Assembly (NCBI GenBank): GCA_022650895.1
Contig: JALCQC010000017.1
Span: forward strand, 1-53,323
Direction of reading: 5' to 3'
From: Bifidobacteriaceae bacterium
GTDB taxonomy: Bacteria > Actinomycetota > Actinomycetes > Actinomycetales > Bifidobacteriaceae
DNA: 53,323 bases
Shown one piece after another: positions 23,381-33,940 of the stretch. Numbering within the stretch: position 1 is the stretch's first letter; each line of letters starts with the position of its first letter. The notes under the pieces are model-generated. The model had not been told where the DNA came from, ran no database searches, and was given only the letters and a program-made list of their open reading frames with translations. The position numbers and the translations under genes are program-made.

Positions 23381-23609
23381 CATACTTGGACTGCCATCAT
23401 CATGTGGGAATGATACGAGAATCCCACAAAATCCCACCGAATTCCGTGAACGCCCACACTTAGAGGCAGCCAGCGGAAGCATCGACTCAACGGATTCGAG
23501 ATTTGAGTCGAATCCGGCGATCTGCAGGTACGATCATCACGATTACCGTTTCCGGCACCGCATTCGCACTCTGAGATCGCCAGATAGTGAGATCACCGCC
23601 ACCGGCGTG
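23381..23609. other. Non-coding spacer after tRNA-Pro
   Basis: The spacer contains an inverted repeat TGTGGGA (23403-23409)/TCCCACA (23422-23428) and a further ATCCCACC just after it. No gene is supported. Such sequence next to a tRNA could mark an old integration site, but no duplicated tRNA end or integrase is present here. Confidence 0.35.
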
Positions 23610-25769
23610 TCACCGCTTCTTCTTCTCGCGCACATGCACGGAGATCTGAATGGGCGTGCCCTCGAAACCGAACTCCTCACGCAGTGAACGCTCGATGAAG
23701 CGCCGGTAGCCATGATCGAGGAATCCCGACGCGAAGATCACAAAGCGCGGAGGCCGGGTTGAGGCCTGCGTGGCAAAGAGAATGCGCGGCTGCTTGCCGC
23801 CCCGCAATGGGTGCGGGTGGGCGGACTGAATCTTTCCGAGGAAGGTGTTCAGCTTACCCGTGGAAATGCGCTTGTCCCACGAGGTGAGCGCTGTTTCCAT
23901 GGCTTCCTCGATGCGATTCACGTGCCATGCGGTCTTCGCCGACAGGTTGATCCGCTGCGCCCAGGTGACGCGCTCGAATTCGGTCGCGTAGAGGCGCTCG
24001 ATGCGTTCCCTGCCAAAGTCGTCCAGCAGATCCCACTTGTTGAAGACCAAAACGACGGCACGTCCGGCGTCCACCGCCTGGCTCATCACACGAAGGTCCT
24101 GTTCCGCGATGGGCTTGGAGACATCAAAGAGAACCAGTGCCAGTTCCGCACGCTCCAAAGCCGCCTGTGTACGCAGCGAGGAGTAGTATTCGGCTCCTGA
24201 GATCTTATGCAGTCGCCGTTTGATGCCGGCGGTGTCGATGAACAACCAGTCCTTGTCACCGAGGGTGACGACCTCATCGACGGGATCGCGTGTGGTGCCA
24301 GCCTCGTCATGGACGACGCTGCGATCCTCGTGTGCGAGTTGGTTCAACAACGACGACTTACCAACGTTGGGACGCCCGACAAGCGCCACACGACGCAGCC
24401 CCGTCGGCTTCAACAGTCCGGAAGTCTTGTCGGCCTTCTTGAGCTTGGCGAGAGAGTCATCGAGAAGATCTCCGACTCCCCTGCCGTGCATTGCCGAGAT
24501 GGGGAAAGGCTCTCCGAGTCCGAGGCCCCAGAAATCGGCGGCCATGTACTCCTCATCGCCCCGATCCACCTTGTTGACGGCAACGGTGACGGGTTTGCCG
24601 GCAGCACGCAGCATCTTGACGATGCGCTCATCCGTATCGGTCATGCCCACCTGACCGTCCACCACGAGGATGACGGCATCCGCAAGGTCCACGGCAACCT
24701 TCGCCTGTGCGGCGATGGCGGATTCGATTCCCTCGACATCCGCCTCCCAACCGCCGGTGTCGACGATGAGAAAGTCAGTGCCTGCCCATTCCGCCTCGTA
24801 GCTCACACGATCGCGGGTCACACCCGGAGTGTCTTCCACGACAGCTGCACGCCGTCCGAGGATTCTGTTCACCAGGCTGGACTTGCCGACGTTGGGACGC
24901 CCCACGACGGCTACCACGCCGACGGCCTTGCGCGGCGCGTCGATCGAATCTTCATCATCATCGGAAACCGACGACAGGAGATCCTGGTCCTCGTCGCTGA
25001 GCTCGTAGTCGGCAAGAGCATCGTTAAAGCTCTCAGCGCCTTCCAAAGCCGCGGCTTCCGTATAATTCTGGGGATCCTCCCCCTGCTCCTCCAAGGAGTT
25101 CTCGACCATGCGCACAAAGGCGTCAAGGGTCTGGCGGAAATTCATATCCGAATTGTCAACGGTGGTGACACCTTCGGCGGCGGTCAGGAAATGGGTGACC
25201 TTGGAATCTGCCTTGTCGCGAGCGGCGACATCGTCTTTGCCGACCTTCTGATCGTGGGACTGTCCCGAACGGCGAGCCTGACGCACCTCCGGACGCGCCG
25301 TCAACAGGACGCGCACATTGGCATCGGGAGCGACGACGGTCGTGATATCACGTCCCTCGGCAACCACGCCACGACCCTGCGAATACGAATCAATGTTTGC
25401 CTCGCGGGCGATAAGCCTGCGCTGCGCGTCGATGAGGATTTGGCGAACGGTCTGAATGGACGAGACCTTCGAGACACAACTCGAAACCTCTTCGCTGCGG
25501 ATTTCGTCCGAGATGTCCTCGTCATCGCTGTATACACGGGGATTTTCAGGGTCCACGCCAATATCAAGATGAGAGGAGCAAAACTCCAGCACTGCATCGG
25601 TGACGGCCTGTGGATCGTCGAGATCCACACCTTTGTGAAGGCACCACCACGCTGCAGCGCGATACATTGCTCCCGTATCCAGATAGGCAAGCGAAAAATA
25701 CGATGCCAACGCCTTGGAAATACTGGATTTACCGACTCCTGCCGGGCCATCAATGGCTACTGTGATCAC
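23610..25769 (-). CDS. Fused cytidylate kinase and GTPase Der
   Basis: A two-enzyme fusion of 719 residues. Residues 1-220 are cytidylate kinase (CMP/dCMP to the diphosphate). The P-loop is GPAGVGKSS (8-16), with DTGAMYRA and VAEGRDI. An acidic linker (about 222-283) leads to Der/EngA, a GTPase for 50S ribosome maturation. Der has two G domains, G1 GRPNVGKSS at 290-298 and 465-473. [20 protein letters not shown] and NKWD are all present. A KH-like C-terminal domain (about 640-719) ends in a basic tail. The fusion is a known trait of bifidobacteria. The start overlaps the pseudouridine synthase stop by 4 nt. Confidence 0.96.
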   Translation of the reverse strand: MITVAIDGPAGVGKSSISKALASYFSLAYLDTGAMYRAAAWWCLHKGVDLDDPQAVTDAVLEFCSSHLDIGVDPENPRVYSDDEDISDEIRSEEVSSCVSKVSSIQTVRQILIDAQRRLIAREANIDSYSQGRGVVAEGRDITTVVAPDANVRVLLTARPEVRQARRSGQSHDQKVGKDDVAARDKADSKVTHFLTAAEGVTTVDNSDMNFRQTLDAFVRMVENSLEEQGEDPQNYTEAAALEGAESFNDALADYELSDEDQDLLSSVSDDDEDSIDAPRKAVGVVAVVGRPNVGKSSLVNRILGRRAAVVEDTPGVTRDRVSYEAEWAGTDFLIVDTGGWEADVEGIESAIAAQAKVAVDLADAVILVVDGQVGMTDTDERIVKMLRAAGKPVTVAVNKVDRGDEEYMAADFWGLGLGEPFPISAMHGRGVGDLLDDSLAKLKKADKTSGLLKPTGLRRVALVGRPNVGKSSLLNQLAHEDRSVVHDEAGTTRDPVDEVVTLGDKDWLFIDTAGIKRRLHKISGAEYYSSLRTQAALERAELALVLFDVSKPIAEQDLRVMSQAVDAGRAVVLVFNKWDLLDDFGRERIERLYATEFERVTWAQRINLSAKTAWHVNRIEEAMETALTSWDKRISTGKLNTFLGKIQSAHPHPLRGGKQPRILFATQASTRPPRFVIFASGFLDHGYRRFIERSLREEFGFEGTPIQISVHVREKKKR

Positions 25770-26539
25770 AATCCCACCTGCTTTTCCAATAGCTTGACTT
25801 CCGTTGCGGAAAGGACGCGATAGGAACCTGGTTTGAGATCTCCTAAAGCGATGGGTCCGATATTGGTGCGAACCAGACGCGTCACCGGATAGCCCAGTGC
25901 CCCGAACATGCGACGCACAATGCGGTTCTGACCGGAGTGAAGGGTGACCTTCACCACCGAGGCGTCTCGACGCGAGGCAAGGAGGACGGCCTTGTCAAAC
26001 TTGACGAAAGTGTCGTCCAGATCGACGCCTGTCGTCACCATACGGCGCAGGGTGCCACCGGTTATCTTGCCTTCAAGTGTGGCAACATACGTTTTTTCGA
26101 TCTCATACCGGGGATGCATCACATGCTGTGACAGTTCTCCGTCATTCGTCATGAGAATGAGACCCTCGGAATCATAGTCCAGACGGCCCATGTGGAAGAT
26201 GCGCTCGTACTTGTCCCCGATGATGTCACGGAGCGTCCACCGCCCCTTGGGGTCGTCCATGGTGGACAGGACCTTCTTGGGCTTGTTGAGCGCAAGGGTG
26301 ATGTGACGGTCGTCAATGTGGATTCTCGAGCCGTCGACGCGAATTTTCTGTTTTGTGGGATCTACGCGTGTGCCGAGTTCGGTGACGAGCTCGCCGTCAA
26401 CCTCAACACGTCCCTCTGTGATGAGCTCTTCCGCCTTGCGCCTCGAACCGAGACCTGCGGCCGCTAGAACTTTTTGAAGCCTGATACCTTCCGGGGAATC
26501 AGAATGCGCTTTCGTAGCGCGCGAATATGGATGTGGCAT
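25766..26539 (-). CDS. Pseudouridine synthase, RluB/RsuA family
   Basis: This 257-residue enzyme isomerises a specific uridine of rRNA to pseudouridine. An S4 RNA-binding domain (about 20-75, [20 protein letters not shown]) precedes the catalytic domain. The active-site motif is [10 protein letters not shown] (nucleophilic first Asp), and the C-terminal block is [19 protein letters not shown]. RluB-type (23S) is favoured by the S4 domain and end motifs. ATG 26539 has GGGAG 6-7 nt upstream; the longer open frame upstream has no homology. It is transcribed divergently from the aquaporin and is coupled to cmk-der. Confidence 0.92.
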   Translation of the reverse strand: MPHPYSRATKAHSDSPEGIRLQKVLAAAGLGSRRKAEELITEGRVEVDGELVTELGTRVDPTKQKIRVDGSRIHIDDRHITLALNKPKKVLSTMDDPKGRWTLRDIIGDKYERIFHMGRLDYDSEGLILMTNDGELSQHVMHPRYEIEKTYVATLEGKITGGTLRRMVTTGVDLDDTFVKFDKAVLLASRRDASVVKVTLHSGQNRIVRRMFGALGYPVTRLVRTNIGPIALGDLKPGSYRVLSATEVKLLEKQVGL

Positions 26540-26699
26540 CGTTCTCCCAACGTGACCTAACCTGTGAAATCTCCCAGAAAACAAAAAGTATTCTTTGAGG
26601 AAACACCTTGCAATCGCCGAACCGTGCGCAGAAGCGCTTGGTAGACTTCCGTGTGTACGTTTAGGGATTCTCCCTTCGACACACAGCAAAGGTAAGTAT

Positions 26700-27869
26700 A
26701 TGTCCGAATCAATCGAGTCACCAACCCCGGTGTCGTCTGAGATGCAGCCACAGACGGCCGCTCCAGTCGAAACCTCCACTGTTTACGAGGAAGGACAGAC
26801 CGTCACACACCCCTGCGCTCGCAGCGAACGCCATCTCTACCCAAGCCTCGTAGTACGTGCGTTGGCAGAGTTCGCCGGCACCTTCTTCATCATTTTCGTC
26901 CTTTTGGGTGCCGCCTCCTGGACACTGCTTGGCTCGGGTGGCACGGTCTATTCGACTGCCATCGCCGCTATCGTCGCCTACGGAGCTGCTGCACTCACCT
27001 TCAGCAAGGTTTCCGGTGGGCATTTCAATCCCGCCGTCTCCCTTGCGGCCGCATTGACCGGTAAGATCGGCTGGATCGACGCTCTGGTCTACGCAGTTGC
27101 GCAGGTCGTCGCAGGCATCGGCGCGGCAGCGCTCATGCTCGTCCTCGTTCCCCTTCTTCCAACCAGCGACTCCCTCACCGAAAAATCCTGGTGGGGCTTC
27201 ATGGTCAACGGCTTCGGTGAGAACTCCCCCATTTATCTGAACTCCTCCGTGAACATCGACATGAAGTTCACCATTGTGGTGGAGCTCATCGGTTCTCTCA
27301 TCGTCATCGCCGCAGTCGTGGGTGCGATGCGCTCCAATGGCACTCCTTCCAGGAATTTCTCCCTCACCACCGCCCTCGCCTATGGTGCCGCGACCTTCAT
27401 CACCGCGCCGGTTACTGGTGCGAGCCTCAATCCGGCACGTTCCACCGGAGTGGCCATTTTCGCTCAGAACAAGGGTCTCACTTCAAGCCTTCCGCAGCTG
27501 TGGGTCTTCTGGGTCGTTCCCCTTCTTGCGGGCGCGATCGTCGGCCTCGTTCTAGTGATCGTCTCCTCCGTGAGAAATTCACGCACGGAACAGCCAGCCA
27601 TCAATTTTGACACGACCACCGCACTCGATCCCGAGCAGGCCGCTGGTGTCGATGATTTCAACACGGTCATCTCTACCACCGACGAGGCTTCGACTGCAGA
27701 CTCCGCAGCGGATTCCGTTGAGGCAGATGCTACTGCTGCTGATGATGCCGATGAGGCGAGCTCGGAGGCAAACCCGTTCGCAGGCTTCAACGTCACTGAG
27801 GCTTCTGACACAACGTCTTCTGACTCTGTCACTGACACCACATCCCCCGACAGTGAGGAAAAAGAGTGA
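26700..27869 (+). CDS. MIP-family aquaporin with long acidic C-terminal tail
   Basis: This membrane channel for water or small neutral solutes has 389 residues. After a polar N-terminus of about 45 residues, six membrane helices carry the two pore motifs GGHFNPAVS (Asn110-Pro-Ala) and ASLNPARST (Asn244-Pro-Ala-Arg). NPAR and the short loop E fit the aquaporin rather than the glycerol-facilitator branch, though this is not decisive. An extra tail of about 95 residues (295-389), rich in Asp, Glu, Ser, Thr and Ala, is unlike ordinary aquaporins. ATG 26700 has AAAGG upstream; the frame extends to 26595 without support. A strong terminator follows. Confidence 0.93.
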   Translation: MSESIESPTPVSSEMQPQTAAPVETSTVYEEGQTVTHPCARSERHLYPSLVVRALAEFAGTFFIIFVLLGAASWTLLGSGGTVYSTAIAAIVAYGAAALTFSKVSGGHFNPAVSLAAALTGKIGWIDALVYAVAQVVAGIGAAALMLVLVPLLPTSDSLTEKSWWGFMVNGFGENSPIYLNSSVNIDMKFTIVVELIGSLIVIAAVVGAMRSNGTPSRNFSLTTALAYGAATFITAPVTGASLNPARSTGVAIFAQNKGLTSSLPQLWVFWVVPLLAGAIVGLVLVIVSSVRNSRTEQPAINFDTTTALDPEQAAGVDDFNTVISTTDEASTADSAADSVEADATAADDADEASSEANPFAGFNVTEASDTTSSDSVTDTTSPDSEEKE

Positions 27870-27913
27870 CACCCACACTCTGAACCCACTCATTTTATGC
27901 GGTGGATGAAGAT

Positions 27914-27952
27914 AAAAAGCGGTGCGGCACAAGAGGTGCCGCACCGCTTTTT
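27914..27952 (+). terminator. Strong rho-independent terminator after the aquaporin gene
   Basis: GCGGTGCGGCAC and GTGCCGCACCGC form a 12-bp stem around AAGAG, flanked by AAAAA and TTTTT. It could also work for the minus-strand transcript ending at 28017. Confidence 0.93.
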
Positions 27953-28016
27953 ATTGTGTTTTGATTACTTGAAGTTCCGGTTGTGCATAAACCGACTCAG
28001 CACTCATCACTCACTG

Positions 28017-28367
28017 CTAAGAAATCAACAGAATACTAATATACGTACCGATCAGTCCAAGGCCGAAGGCATATCCGATGAAGCAATCGAAGAAGATTGA
28101 CCGGACCTTCCACGGACTCTTGTCCCTCATCGCAAGCCGTACGCTGGCCGCCACGAGCGACGTCGCCGCCAAAAGCATCGTGGCAACAGTCGTCAACTTG
28201 AAAAGAGCAAGAGCGGCACTGATTACAACGAGCGCCGCTATGCACCATTCGAACCATGGTTTGCCTTCGGATTTTTCAGAGACGTAAGGATGATGATGCT
28301 CTTCCTCCACATGGGGGGCGTTCGACGTCACTGCGGACTGCTCCACCGAATCGTCTGCAGATGTCAT
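28017..28367 (-). CDS. DUF3017-type small membrane protein
   Basis: This 116-residue protein has an acidic/His-rich N-terminus (EEEHHHPYVSEK) and three predicted membrane helices (FEWCIAALVVISAALALF, VATMLLAATSLVAASVRLAM and IFFDCFIGYAFGLGLIGTY). Its size, topology and place after purine genes match DUF3017 proteins of actinobacteria; the family call is by pattern and position. The function is unknown. ATG 28367 has GGAG 8 nt upstream. It is the last gene of the purH run. Confidence 0.75.
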   Translation of the reverse strand: MTSADDSVEQSAVTSNAPHVEEEHHHPYVSEKSEGKPWFEWCIAALVVISAALALFKLTTVATMLLAATSLVAASVRLAMRDKSPWKVRSIFFDCFIGYAFGLGLIGTYISILLIS

Positions 28368-28445
28368 GATGAAGGCTCCACCTTTCCCTCTGTCTTGGTC
28401 GGATTCACGAAAGCGCAATACCAGTCCCAGAATAGCCTTCCAAAC

Positions 28446-30110
28446 TCAGTGGAAGAAATGACGGGAACCGGTGAGATACATGGTCACTCCGAATTTCTTG
28501 GCGGATTCAATGACTTCGCCATCCCGAATGGAACCACCGGGCTGCACGATGGCCTTGACGCCGGCGTTGGCAAGGATCTCCATCCCGTCCGCGAAGGGGA
28601 AGAAGGCATCGGAGGCGGCGACGGCTCCCTGCGTCCGGTTCCTTCCCTCATCGAGGGTGTTGGCGCGGGTGACGGCCAATTGACTCGAATCCACGCGATT
28701 CACCTGTCCCATGCCGATTCCGACCGTTGCGCCATCGTGAGCGATGAGGATGGCGTTCGACTTCACCGACCTGATGGCGCGCCATGCGAAGCTAAGGTCT
28801 TTAAGTGTGGCCTCATCTGCAGCTTCGCCACTGACGAGTTTCCAGGCGGACGTGCTGTCTCCGAGCGAGTCGATAAGGTCAGTGGACTGGACGAGAAGAC
28901 CGCCATCAATCTGACGGAACTGCGTTTTGTTCATCGGTGGGTTGCCCACTCGGAGAATGCGAAGGTTCTTCTTGGTCTTCAGAAGTTCAAGAGCCTCGGG
29001 TTCGTAGCTGGGAGCGACGATGACCTCGGTGAAGATGTGCTTTACCGTCTGAGCCATCTCCAAGCTCACTGTCGTGTTCGCTGCGATGACGCCGCCGTAA
29101 GCGCTGACGGGATCACACTGGTGTGCCTTCCGGTGGGCCTGAGCAACAGTGTCGCCCACGGCAACACCGCATGGATTCGAATGCTTTACCACTGCGACTG
29201 CGATGCTCGGAGCGAAGTCCCACACCGTGCGCCACGCGGCATCGGCGTCAACATAGTTGTTGTAGCTCATGGCTTTTCCACCGAGTTGTTCCGCATCAGC
29301 AAAACGATGTGTCGCCAATGGATCGTGGTACAGCGCCGCCTGCTGATGGGGATTCTCGCCGTACCGCAGAGTGTGTGACAGTGTCCACGACTTCGTCACT
29401 GTGGAGGCGAAATCGATCGTATTCGACGCCGCAGCGGTGGTTGCTGCTGACGTCTCGCTGCCATCGTTCTTGTCACCATCAGGTTCCTCAGCAATTTCGA
29501 GGCTCTGGGGTTTGCTCCACTTCTGAGAGGTCCATTCGCTGATGGCGGCATCGTAGGACGCCGTCTGCGCAAAGGCCTTGGCGGCCAAGTACTCACGTTC
29601 TTCCAGGCTGAATCCCTCACCCGACGCCACACGCTCCGCTGCGAGTTCATAGTCTTCAGGATCGGTGATGATGGCGACGCTTTTATGGTTCTTTGCTGCG
29701 GCACGCACCATGGAGGGGCCACCGATATCAATCTTCTCAATAACGTCCGCATCCTTTGCGCCGCTTCTCACGGTTTCAGCGAAGGGATAGAGATTTGATA
29801 CGACGAGATCGAAAGGCTTGATGTCCAGCTTCTCGAGTTGCTGCCTGTGGTCGGGATTGGTCATGTCCGCGAGAATTCCGGCATGGATGTGAGGATCCAA
29901 CGTCTTAACACGCCCGTCAAGACTTTCCGGGAAACCCGTGACGTCCGACACCTCAGTAACCGATACTCCCAATTCCTTTAATTTCTTTGCGGTAGAGCCT
30001 GTGGACACGACTTCGGTACCGGCGGCCACGAATGCTCGTGCCAAAATCTCTAGGTGATCTTTGTAGAAAACAGATACGAGAGCTCGCTTCAGTGGATGAC
30101 GATTCGCCAT
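28446..30110 (-). CDS. purH: Bifunctional AICAR transformylase/IMP cyclohydrolase
   Basis: This enzyme catalyses the last two steps of purine synthesis, formylating AICAR with 10-formyl-THF and cyclising FAICAR to IMP. The IMP cyclohydrolase (MGS-like) domain is at about 1-195 ([35 protein letters not shown]). The transformylase domain starts near 240 ([14 protein letters not shown]) and carries the catalytic Lys-His in [10 protein letters not shown] Ser/Ala/Thr-rich insertion (about 203-238) separates the domains and accounts for the length of 554. The C-terminus [16 protein letters not shown] is typical. Confidence 0.97.
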   Translation of the reverse strand: MANRHPLKRALVSVFYKDHLEILARAFVAAGTEVVSTGSTAKKLKELGVSVTEVSDVTGFPESLDGRVKTLDPHIHAGILADMTNPDHRQQLEKLDIKPFDLVVSNLYPFAETVRSGAKDADVIEKIDIGGPSMVRAAAKNHKSVAIITDPEDYELAAERVASGEGFSLEEREYLAAKAFAQTASYDAAISEWTSQKWSKPQSLEIAEEPDGDKNDGSETSAATTAAASNTIDFASTVTKSWTLSHTLRYGENPHQQAALYHDPLATHRFADAEQLGGKAMSYNNYVDADAAWRTVWDFAPSIAVAVVKHSNPCGVAVGDTVAQAHRKAHQCDPVSAYGGVIAANTTVSLEMAQTVKHIFTEVIVAPSYEPEALELLKTKKNLRILRVGNPPMNKTQFRQIDGGLLVQSTDLIDSLGDSTSAWKLVSGEAADEATLKDLSFAWRAIRSVKSNAILIAHDGATVGIGMGQVNRVDSSQLAVTRANTLDEGRNRTQGAVAASDAFFPFADGMEILANAGVKAIVQPGGSIRDGEVIESAKKFGVTMYLTGSRHFFH

Positions 30111-30224
30111 TGTTTCCTATAACTCCTTCGCCGTTAGTGGATGCCCTTGTGGCCGATCCATCCGCGTTTATTGTGCCACTCTCACGTTTCGTGAAGCAGC
30201 ATGCTGGAGAGAACTCTCCGGGGG

Positions 30225-31751
30225 TTATTTGTCCTCCACCGTGTCGACGTCGATGAGGTCGCTGTCCGTCAGAGAAGTAGTCGGCGCCTCACGACGTTTC
30301 CGTGATTGGAAGAGGATTTTGAGGGTCAGAATGACCACGGCGAGAATCCATGCTATGAGGAATCCCGAGAATGTTGGCCGTGCGAGAGCCTGAGTCGACG
30401 AGGCCACGCTGACCCCCACAGAGGCAAGATTGCCTGTTCCCAGGGAGCCGTTGGAAAGAGCGAAGAGGATGGCGCTCAAGATCACGAGAAGGATGCCACT
30501 CACCGCGAAGGAGACCAGAGGGTAGACGGCCTTCACGAGAAGCAGCTGGGCAATGCTCCGTCCATGGGCACTCAGGGTATCCGGATCTTTCAAAGGTTCA
30601 TCGGTCTCCACACCTTCATTAAAGATCGCGTTCTTCCCGAGAGAGTCCTCTCCATAGTCCGTCGCAGCCTCCGTCTGTTGCACGATCAGGGTATCGCCGG
30701 TGGCACTAGCGTTGGCGCTGGAAACGCTTCGCGGCGTTTCACGGGTCTGTTTTTTTGCACGAACGTTGAGTTTCTCCCGCAACGCCTGTGCCCGCCCAGA
30801 GAGTTGCTCGGAGACACGAAGGTTGAAATAGTTGAATCCGTGAGAGCTCGCAAGCTCCAGAAAACCAATAATGAGGCCAGTCAGCAACGGAATGACAAGA
30901 AGGACGGTCCGTGCCCACTCCTCCGAAATCGCCTGCGGAAGGATCCCAAAAATGGGGACCGGCGGCAAATCATGTGCACTGCCGCTCCAGAGAGTGAAGG
31001 TTCCAAGGGTTCCTAGGGAAAAACCAGCCCCGAACATCCATGAAAGACCCCAAGCACAGAGATTAGGCAACCAGAACAAGGAAAGAAGTGTGGTGACGAT
31101 CCGGGAGCCCATCGGCATATTCGTCATGGCGAAGACCTTGCCCATGGCCTCGTGGTTCATGATGAGCCAACACACTACGATCGTCACGGCTTCGACGCTG
31201 TAGGCGACAATGCACCAGCGGGTAACACGGAAAGCCTCGCGAAGGACGATAAGAAAGTGGGAAGAGATATGGGTTTCCAGTGCAGACGCTATTTTTTTGA
31301 AGATCACCGGCATAGCGGCAATCCCATAGCCGACGGCATAAACACCAGCTGCCTTTATTCCGGACAGCCACCACTTTCCGTGAACGGGAAGGCCGCCCTT
31401 CCACAAGACGAAAAGGGTGAAGGCAGTCCACAACAGTGTTCCGGTAACGAAGGTCCGTAAGCTTACCGGTTTTCTGCGGGACAGAGCAGCAATGATGGCG
31501 AGATTGAAGAACAGAAGCGACAATGCTGGGATACCAATGAGAATGCTTGAAAAACTGACAGCAACGCCCTGCGATATGAGGAAGAACAACCATGTCAGCT
31601 GCCCAGCGAGCAATGGATCCACCGGCCCCTGCGAGTCGATGGCTACGACGAGTACGGTGATGGCCGCGAGACCCAGATAGACCGCCAGGATGACGACTAA
31701 CGCCACACTAGCGGTCCACAGTCCCCTTATTCCACGCCGACGCTGCAGCAT
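30225..31751 (-). CDS. DUF6350-type polytopic membrane protein
   Basis: This 508-residue integral membrane protein has about ten hydrophobic helices, with a long hydrophilic loop of about 110 residues near the middle of the C-terminal half (EKLNVRAKKQTRETPRS onward) before the last two helices. The position between sucD and purH matches the DUF6350 gene of many actinobacteria; family membership is inferred from position and architecture. The function is unknown. ATG 31751 overlaps the sucD stop by one base (TAATG), so translation is probably coupled and the longer upstream frame is not used. Confidence 0.8.
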   Translation of the reverse strand: MLQRRRGIRGLWTASVALVVILAVYLGLAAITVLVVAIDSQGPVDPLLAGQLTWLFFLISQGVAVSFSSILIGIPALSLLFFNLAIIAALSRRKPVSLRTFVTGTLLWTAFTLFVLWKGGLPVHGKWWLSGIKAAGVYAVGYGIAAMPVIFKKIASALETHISSHFLIVLREAFRVTRWCIVAYSVEAVTIVVCWLIMNHEAMGKVFAMTNMPMGSRIVTTLLSLFWLPNLCAWGLSWMFGAGFSLGTLGTFTLWSGSAHDLPPVPIFGILPQAISEEWARTVLLVIPLLTGLIIGFLELASSHGFNYFNLRVSEQLSGRAQALREKLNVRAKKQTRETPRSVSSANASATGDTLIVQQTEAATDYGEDSLGKNAIFNEGVETDEPLKDPDTLSAHGRSIAQLLLVKAVYPLVSFAVSGILLVILSAILFALSNGSLGTGNLASVGVSVASSTQALARPTFSGFLIAWILAVVILTLKILFQSRKRREAPTTSLTDSDLIDVDTVEDK

Positions 31752-32668
31752 TATTCTCCGAGATCGGCAAGAATCTGACGCATGATCTCCGCGGTCTGTC
31801 CCGGTGTCTCTCCGACACGGATTCCGCACTCCTCAAGTATTTTCTTCTTTTCCTGCGCAGTGCCTTTTCCACCTGAGACAATGGCCCCGGCATGGCCCAT
31901 CTGCTTGCCTTCGGGAGCCGTGAAGCCTGCAATATAGGCGACAACTGGTTTCGTCATATTGCTCTTAGCCCATTCGGCTGCCTCTTGCTCTGCGGAGCCG
32001 CCGATTTCGCCGATGAGTACGCATGCCTTCGTTGAATCATCAGCTTCGAAAGCCTGCAGCGCGTCAAGGAGCGTGGTGCCGACGATCGGATCACCGCCGA
32101 CTCCCAGAGCCGCCGTGAAACCGATATCGTTCAGCTCGCTCATGAGTTGATAGGTCAGCGTTCCGGATTTGGAGACGAGGCCCAAAGGGCCCCTTCCTGC
32201 GATTCCATCGGGAATGATACCGAGGTTCATTCCCGGATCTCTCGGTGTGACGGGGAAGGTCACTAGACCTGGGCAGTTCGGTCCGACGATGCGGATGCCT
32301 TTTTTCTCCGCGGAGGCAACGAAATATGCCGTATCCGCAACCGGTATTCCTTCGGTGATGACGATGATCAGCGGCATTCCGGCGTCCACTGACTCCATCA
32401 CTGCGGATTTCGCGAAACGTGGAGGAACGAAGACGATGCTCGCTTGCGCGCCCGTCTTCTCCATGGCCTCGGACACGGTGCCGAAGACGGGAACCTGGCG
32501 GGATTCCCCTTCCACGCTGAAATCAATGGAGGTACCTGCCTTGCGCGGGTTTGTTCCGCCGACGATATTCGTTCCCGCAGTCAGCATCCGCGCCGTGTGG
32601 CGCATACCTTCGTGCCCTGTCATCCCTTGAACGATGACGGGAGCACCGTCTTCAATAAACAATGTCAT
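31751..32668 (-). CDS. sucD: Succinyl-CoA synthetase alpha subunit
   Basis: The alpha subunit binds CoA and carries the phosphorylated histidine of the reaction succinate + CoA + ATP to succinyl-CoA. It has 305 residues. The CoA-binding Rossmann domain is seen at the front (VIVQGMTGHEGMRHT, GTNPRKAG), with GPNCPG in the middle. The active-site His lies in MGHAGAIVSGGKGTA. The start overlaps the sucC stop by 4 nt (ATGA), consistent with equimolar subunit production. Confidence 0.97.
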   Translation of the reverse strand: MTLFIEDGAPVIVQGMTGHEGMRHTARMLTAGTNIVGGTNPRKAGTSIDFSVEGESRQVPVFGTVSEAMEKTGAQASIVFVPPRFAKSAVMESVDAGMPLIIVITEGIPVADTAYFVASAEKKGIRIVGPNCPGLVTFPVTPRDPGMNLGIIPDGIAGRGPLGLVSKSGTLTYQLMSELNDIGFTAALGVGGDPIVGTTLLDALQAFEADDSTKACVLIGEIGGSAEQEAAEWAKSNMTKPVVAYIAGFTAPEGKQMGHAGAIVSGGKGTAQEKKKILEECGIRVGETPGQTAEIMRQILADLGE

Positions 32669-33891
32669 TGGGTGCCTCCCCGAGGCTGATAGGAAGAATT
32701 CAACTGCGCACGAGACAATTCCACCGCACGCTGTGCAGCCGCCTCCATGGTATCGGCAACGCTGATATGAGGGTTGTGAGCCTCTTTAAGAATCTTCAGT
32801 CCCTCCGCTGCCTCATTCCCGTCAAAGCGCACCACCAGTGGCTTGACGAAATCGATGGTTCCGATGGCGTCGAGAATTCCTTCCGCCACTGTCTTACAGG
32901 AGGTCAGGCCACCGTATACGTTGACAAGGATCGAATTTACCTGGGAATCGGAGGCAACGATGCTGAAGCTTTCCGCCATGACGGCCGAGGAAGCTCCGCC
33001 ACCGATGTCCAGGAAGTTCGCAGGCTTGATGGGAATCGTCTCGTCGCCGATGGGCCGGCCTGCACCTGCGACGGCATCGAGGGAGCTCATGACGAGTCCG
33101 GCTCCGTTTCCGATGACTCCGACCTGACCGTGCAGATGGACATAGTGCAGTCCGTGCTCACTGGCGCGCGTCTCGAGGGGATCGGCGTTGAGAGAGTCAT
33201 CGAAGGATTCCCACTCGGGATGACGGAACGCGGCGTTGTTGTCCAAAGAGATCTTGGCATCGAGAGCAGAAAGACGCTTCGACGATTCATCGTCGGGGTC
33301 ACCGATTTTGGCAAGCGGATTGATCTCCACCAAGGTGGCGTCCGACTCTTTAAACACCTTCCACATATCCAGGAGGATCTCTGCTGCCTGAGAGACGTCG
33401 GCATGGTAGAAACCAATCTCTCGTGCCATATCGGTGGCCGCCTCAAGGTCGAAGTCCTCAAGTGGACTGATGTGAAGACGTTTGACGGCCTCCGGGTGTG
33501 CCTTGGCGATTTCCTCGACCTCCGTACCACCGTTCGCGGTGGCCAACACGTCGTAATCACGTGAGGAACGATCAACGGAAATGCTGACGTAGTACTCGTG
33601 GAGCACGTTCTTGGCCTCCGCCACAAGTACACCGTTTACTTTGTGCCCATGAATCGTCATCGGGAGGATGCGCTCAGACGCGAGAATGGCGTCGTCTTTT
33701 GTCTCACAGAAGACAACTCCACCCGCCTGTCCGCGATGCCCGATTTTGACCTGTCCCTTGATGACGCAGGGAAGACCGATCTCATCGACGGCCTTCGCGA
33801 CCTCATGAGAATCGCGTGCGTAAATTGCAGCGGGCACAGGAATCTTTTGATCGATCAGAAGTTGACGCGCTTGGTACTCGTATAAATCCAT
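32665..33891 (-). CDS. sucC: Succinyl-CoA synthetase beta subunit
   Basis: This is the ATP-grasp subunit of 408 residues that binds nucleotide and succinate. The N-terminus MDLYEYQARQLL is diagnostic. Later blocks are VKGQVKIGHRGQAGGVVF, VEINPLAKIGDP and DIGGGASSAVMAESF, then VNVYGGLTSCKTVAEGI. ATG 33891 has AGGAAAC immediately upstream. The frame is open for another 69 codons to 34098 but overlaps apt and lacks a site. Bifidobacteria have an incomplete TCA cycle, so the pair probably serves succinyl-CoA supply. Confidence 0.97.
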   Translation of the reverse strand: MDLYEYQARQLLIDQKIPVPAAIYARDSHEVAKAVDEIGLPCVIKGQVKIGHRGQAGGVVFCETKDDAILASERILPMTIHGHKVNGVLVAEAKNVLHEYYVSISVDRSSRDYDVLATANGGTEVEEIAKAHPEAVKRLHISPLEDFDLEAATDMAREIGFYHADVSQAAEILLDMWKVFKESDATLVEINPLAKIGDPDDESSKRLSALDAKISLDNNAAFRHPEWESFDDSLNADPLETRASEHGLHYVHLHGQVGVIGNGAGLVMSSLDAVAGAGRPIGDETIPIKPANFLDIGGGASSAVMAESFSIVASDSQVNSILVNVYGGLTSCKTVAEGILDAIGTIDFVKPLVVRFDGNEAAEGLKILKEAHNPHISVADTMEAAAQRAVELSRAQLNSSYQPRGGTQ

Positions 33892-33940
33892 GTTTCCTAC
33901 TCTTGTTTCTGCCGAAGGAGTGACACACCGGATAGGAAAG

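Noticed and set aside
24207..25823. 538-residue plus-strand frame opposite cmk-der
   Set aside because: It is antisense to an unmistakable fusion enzyme, with no recognisable domain and no ribosome-binding site.
28290..29378. 362-residue plus-strand frame opposite purH
   Set aside because: It is a shadow of the conserved purH frame; the composition is not protein-like.
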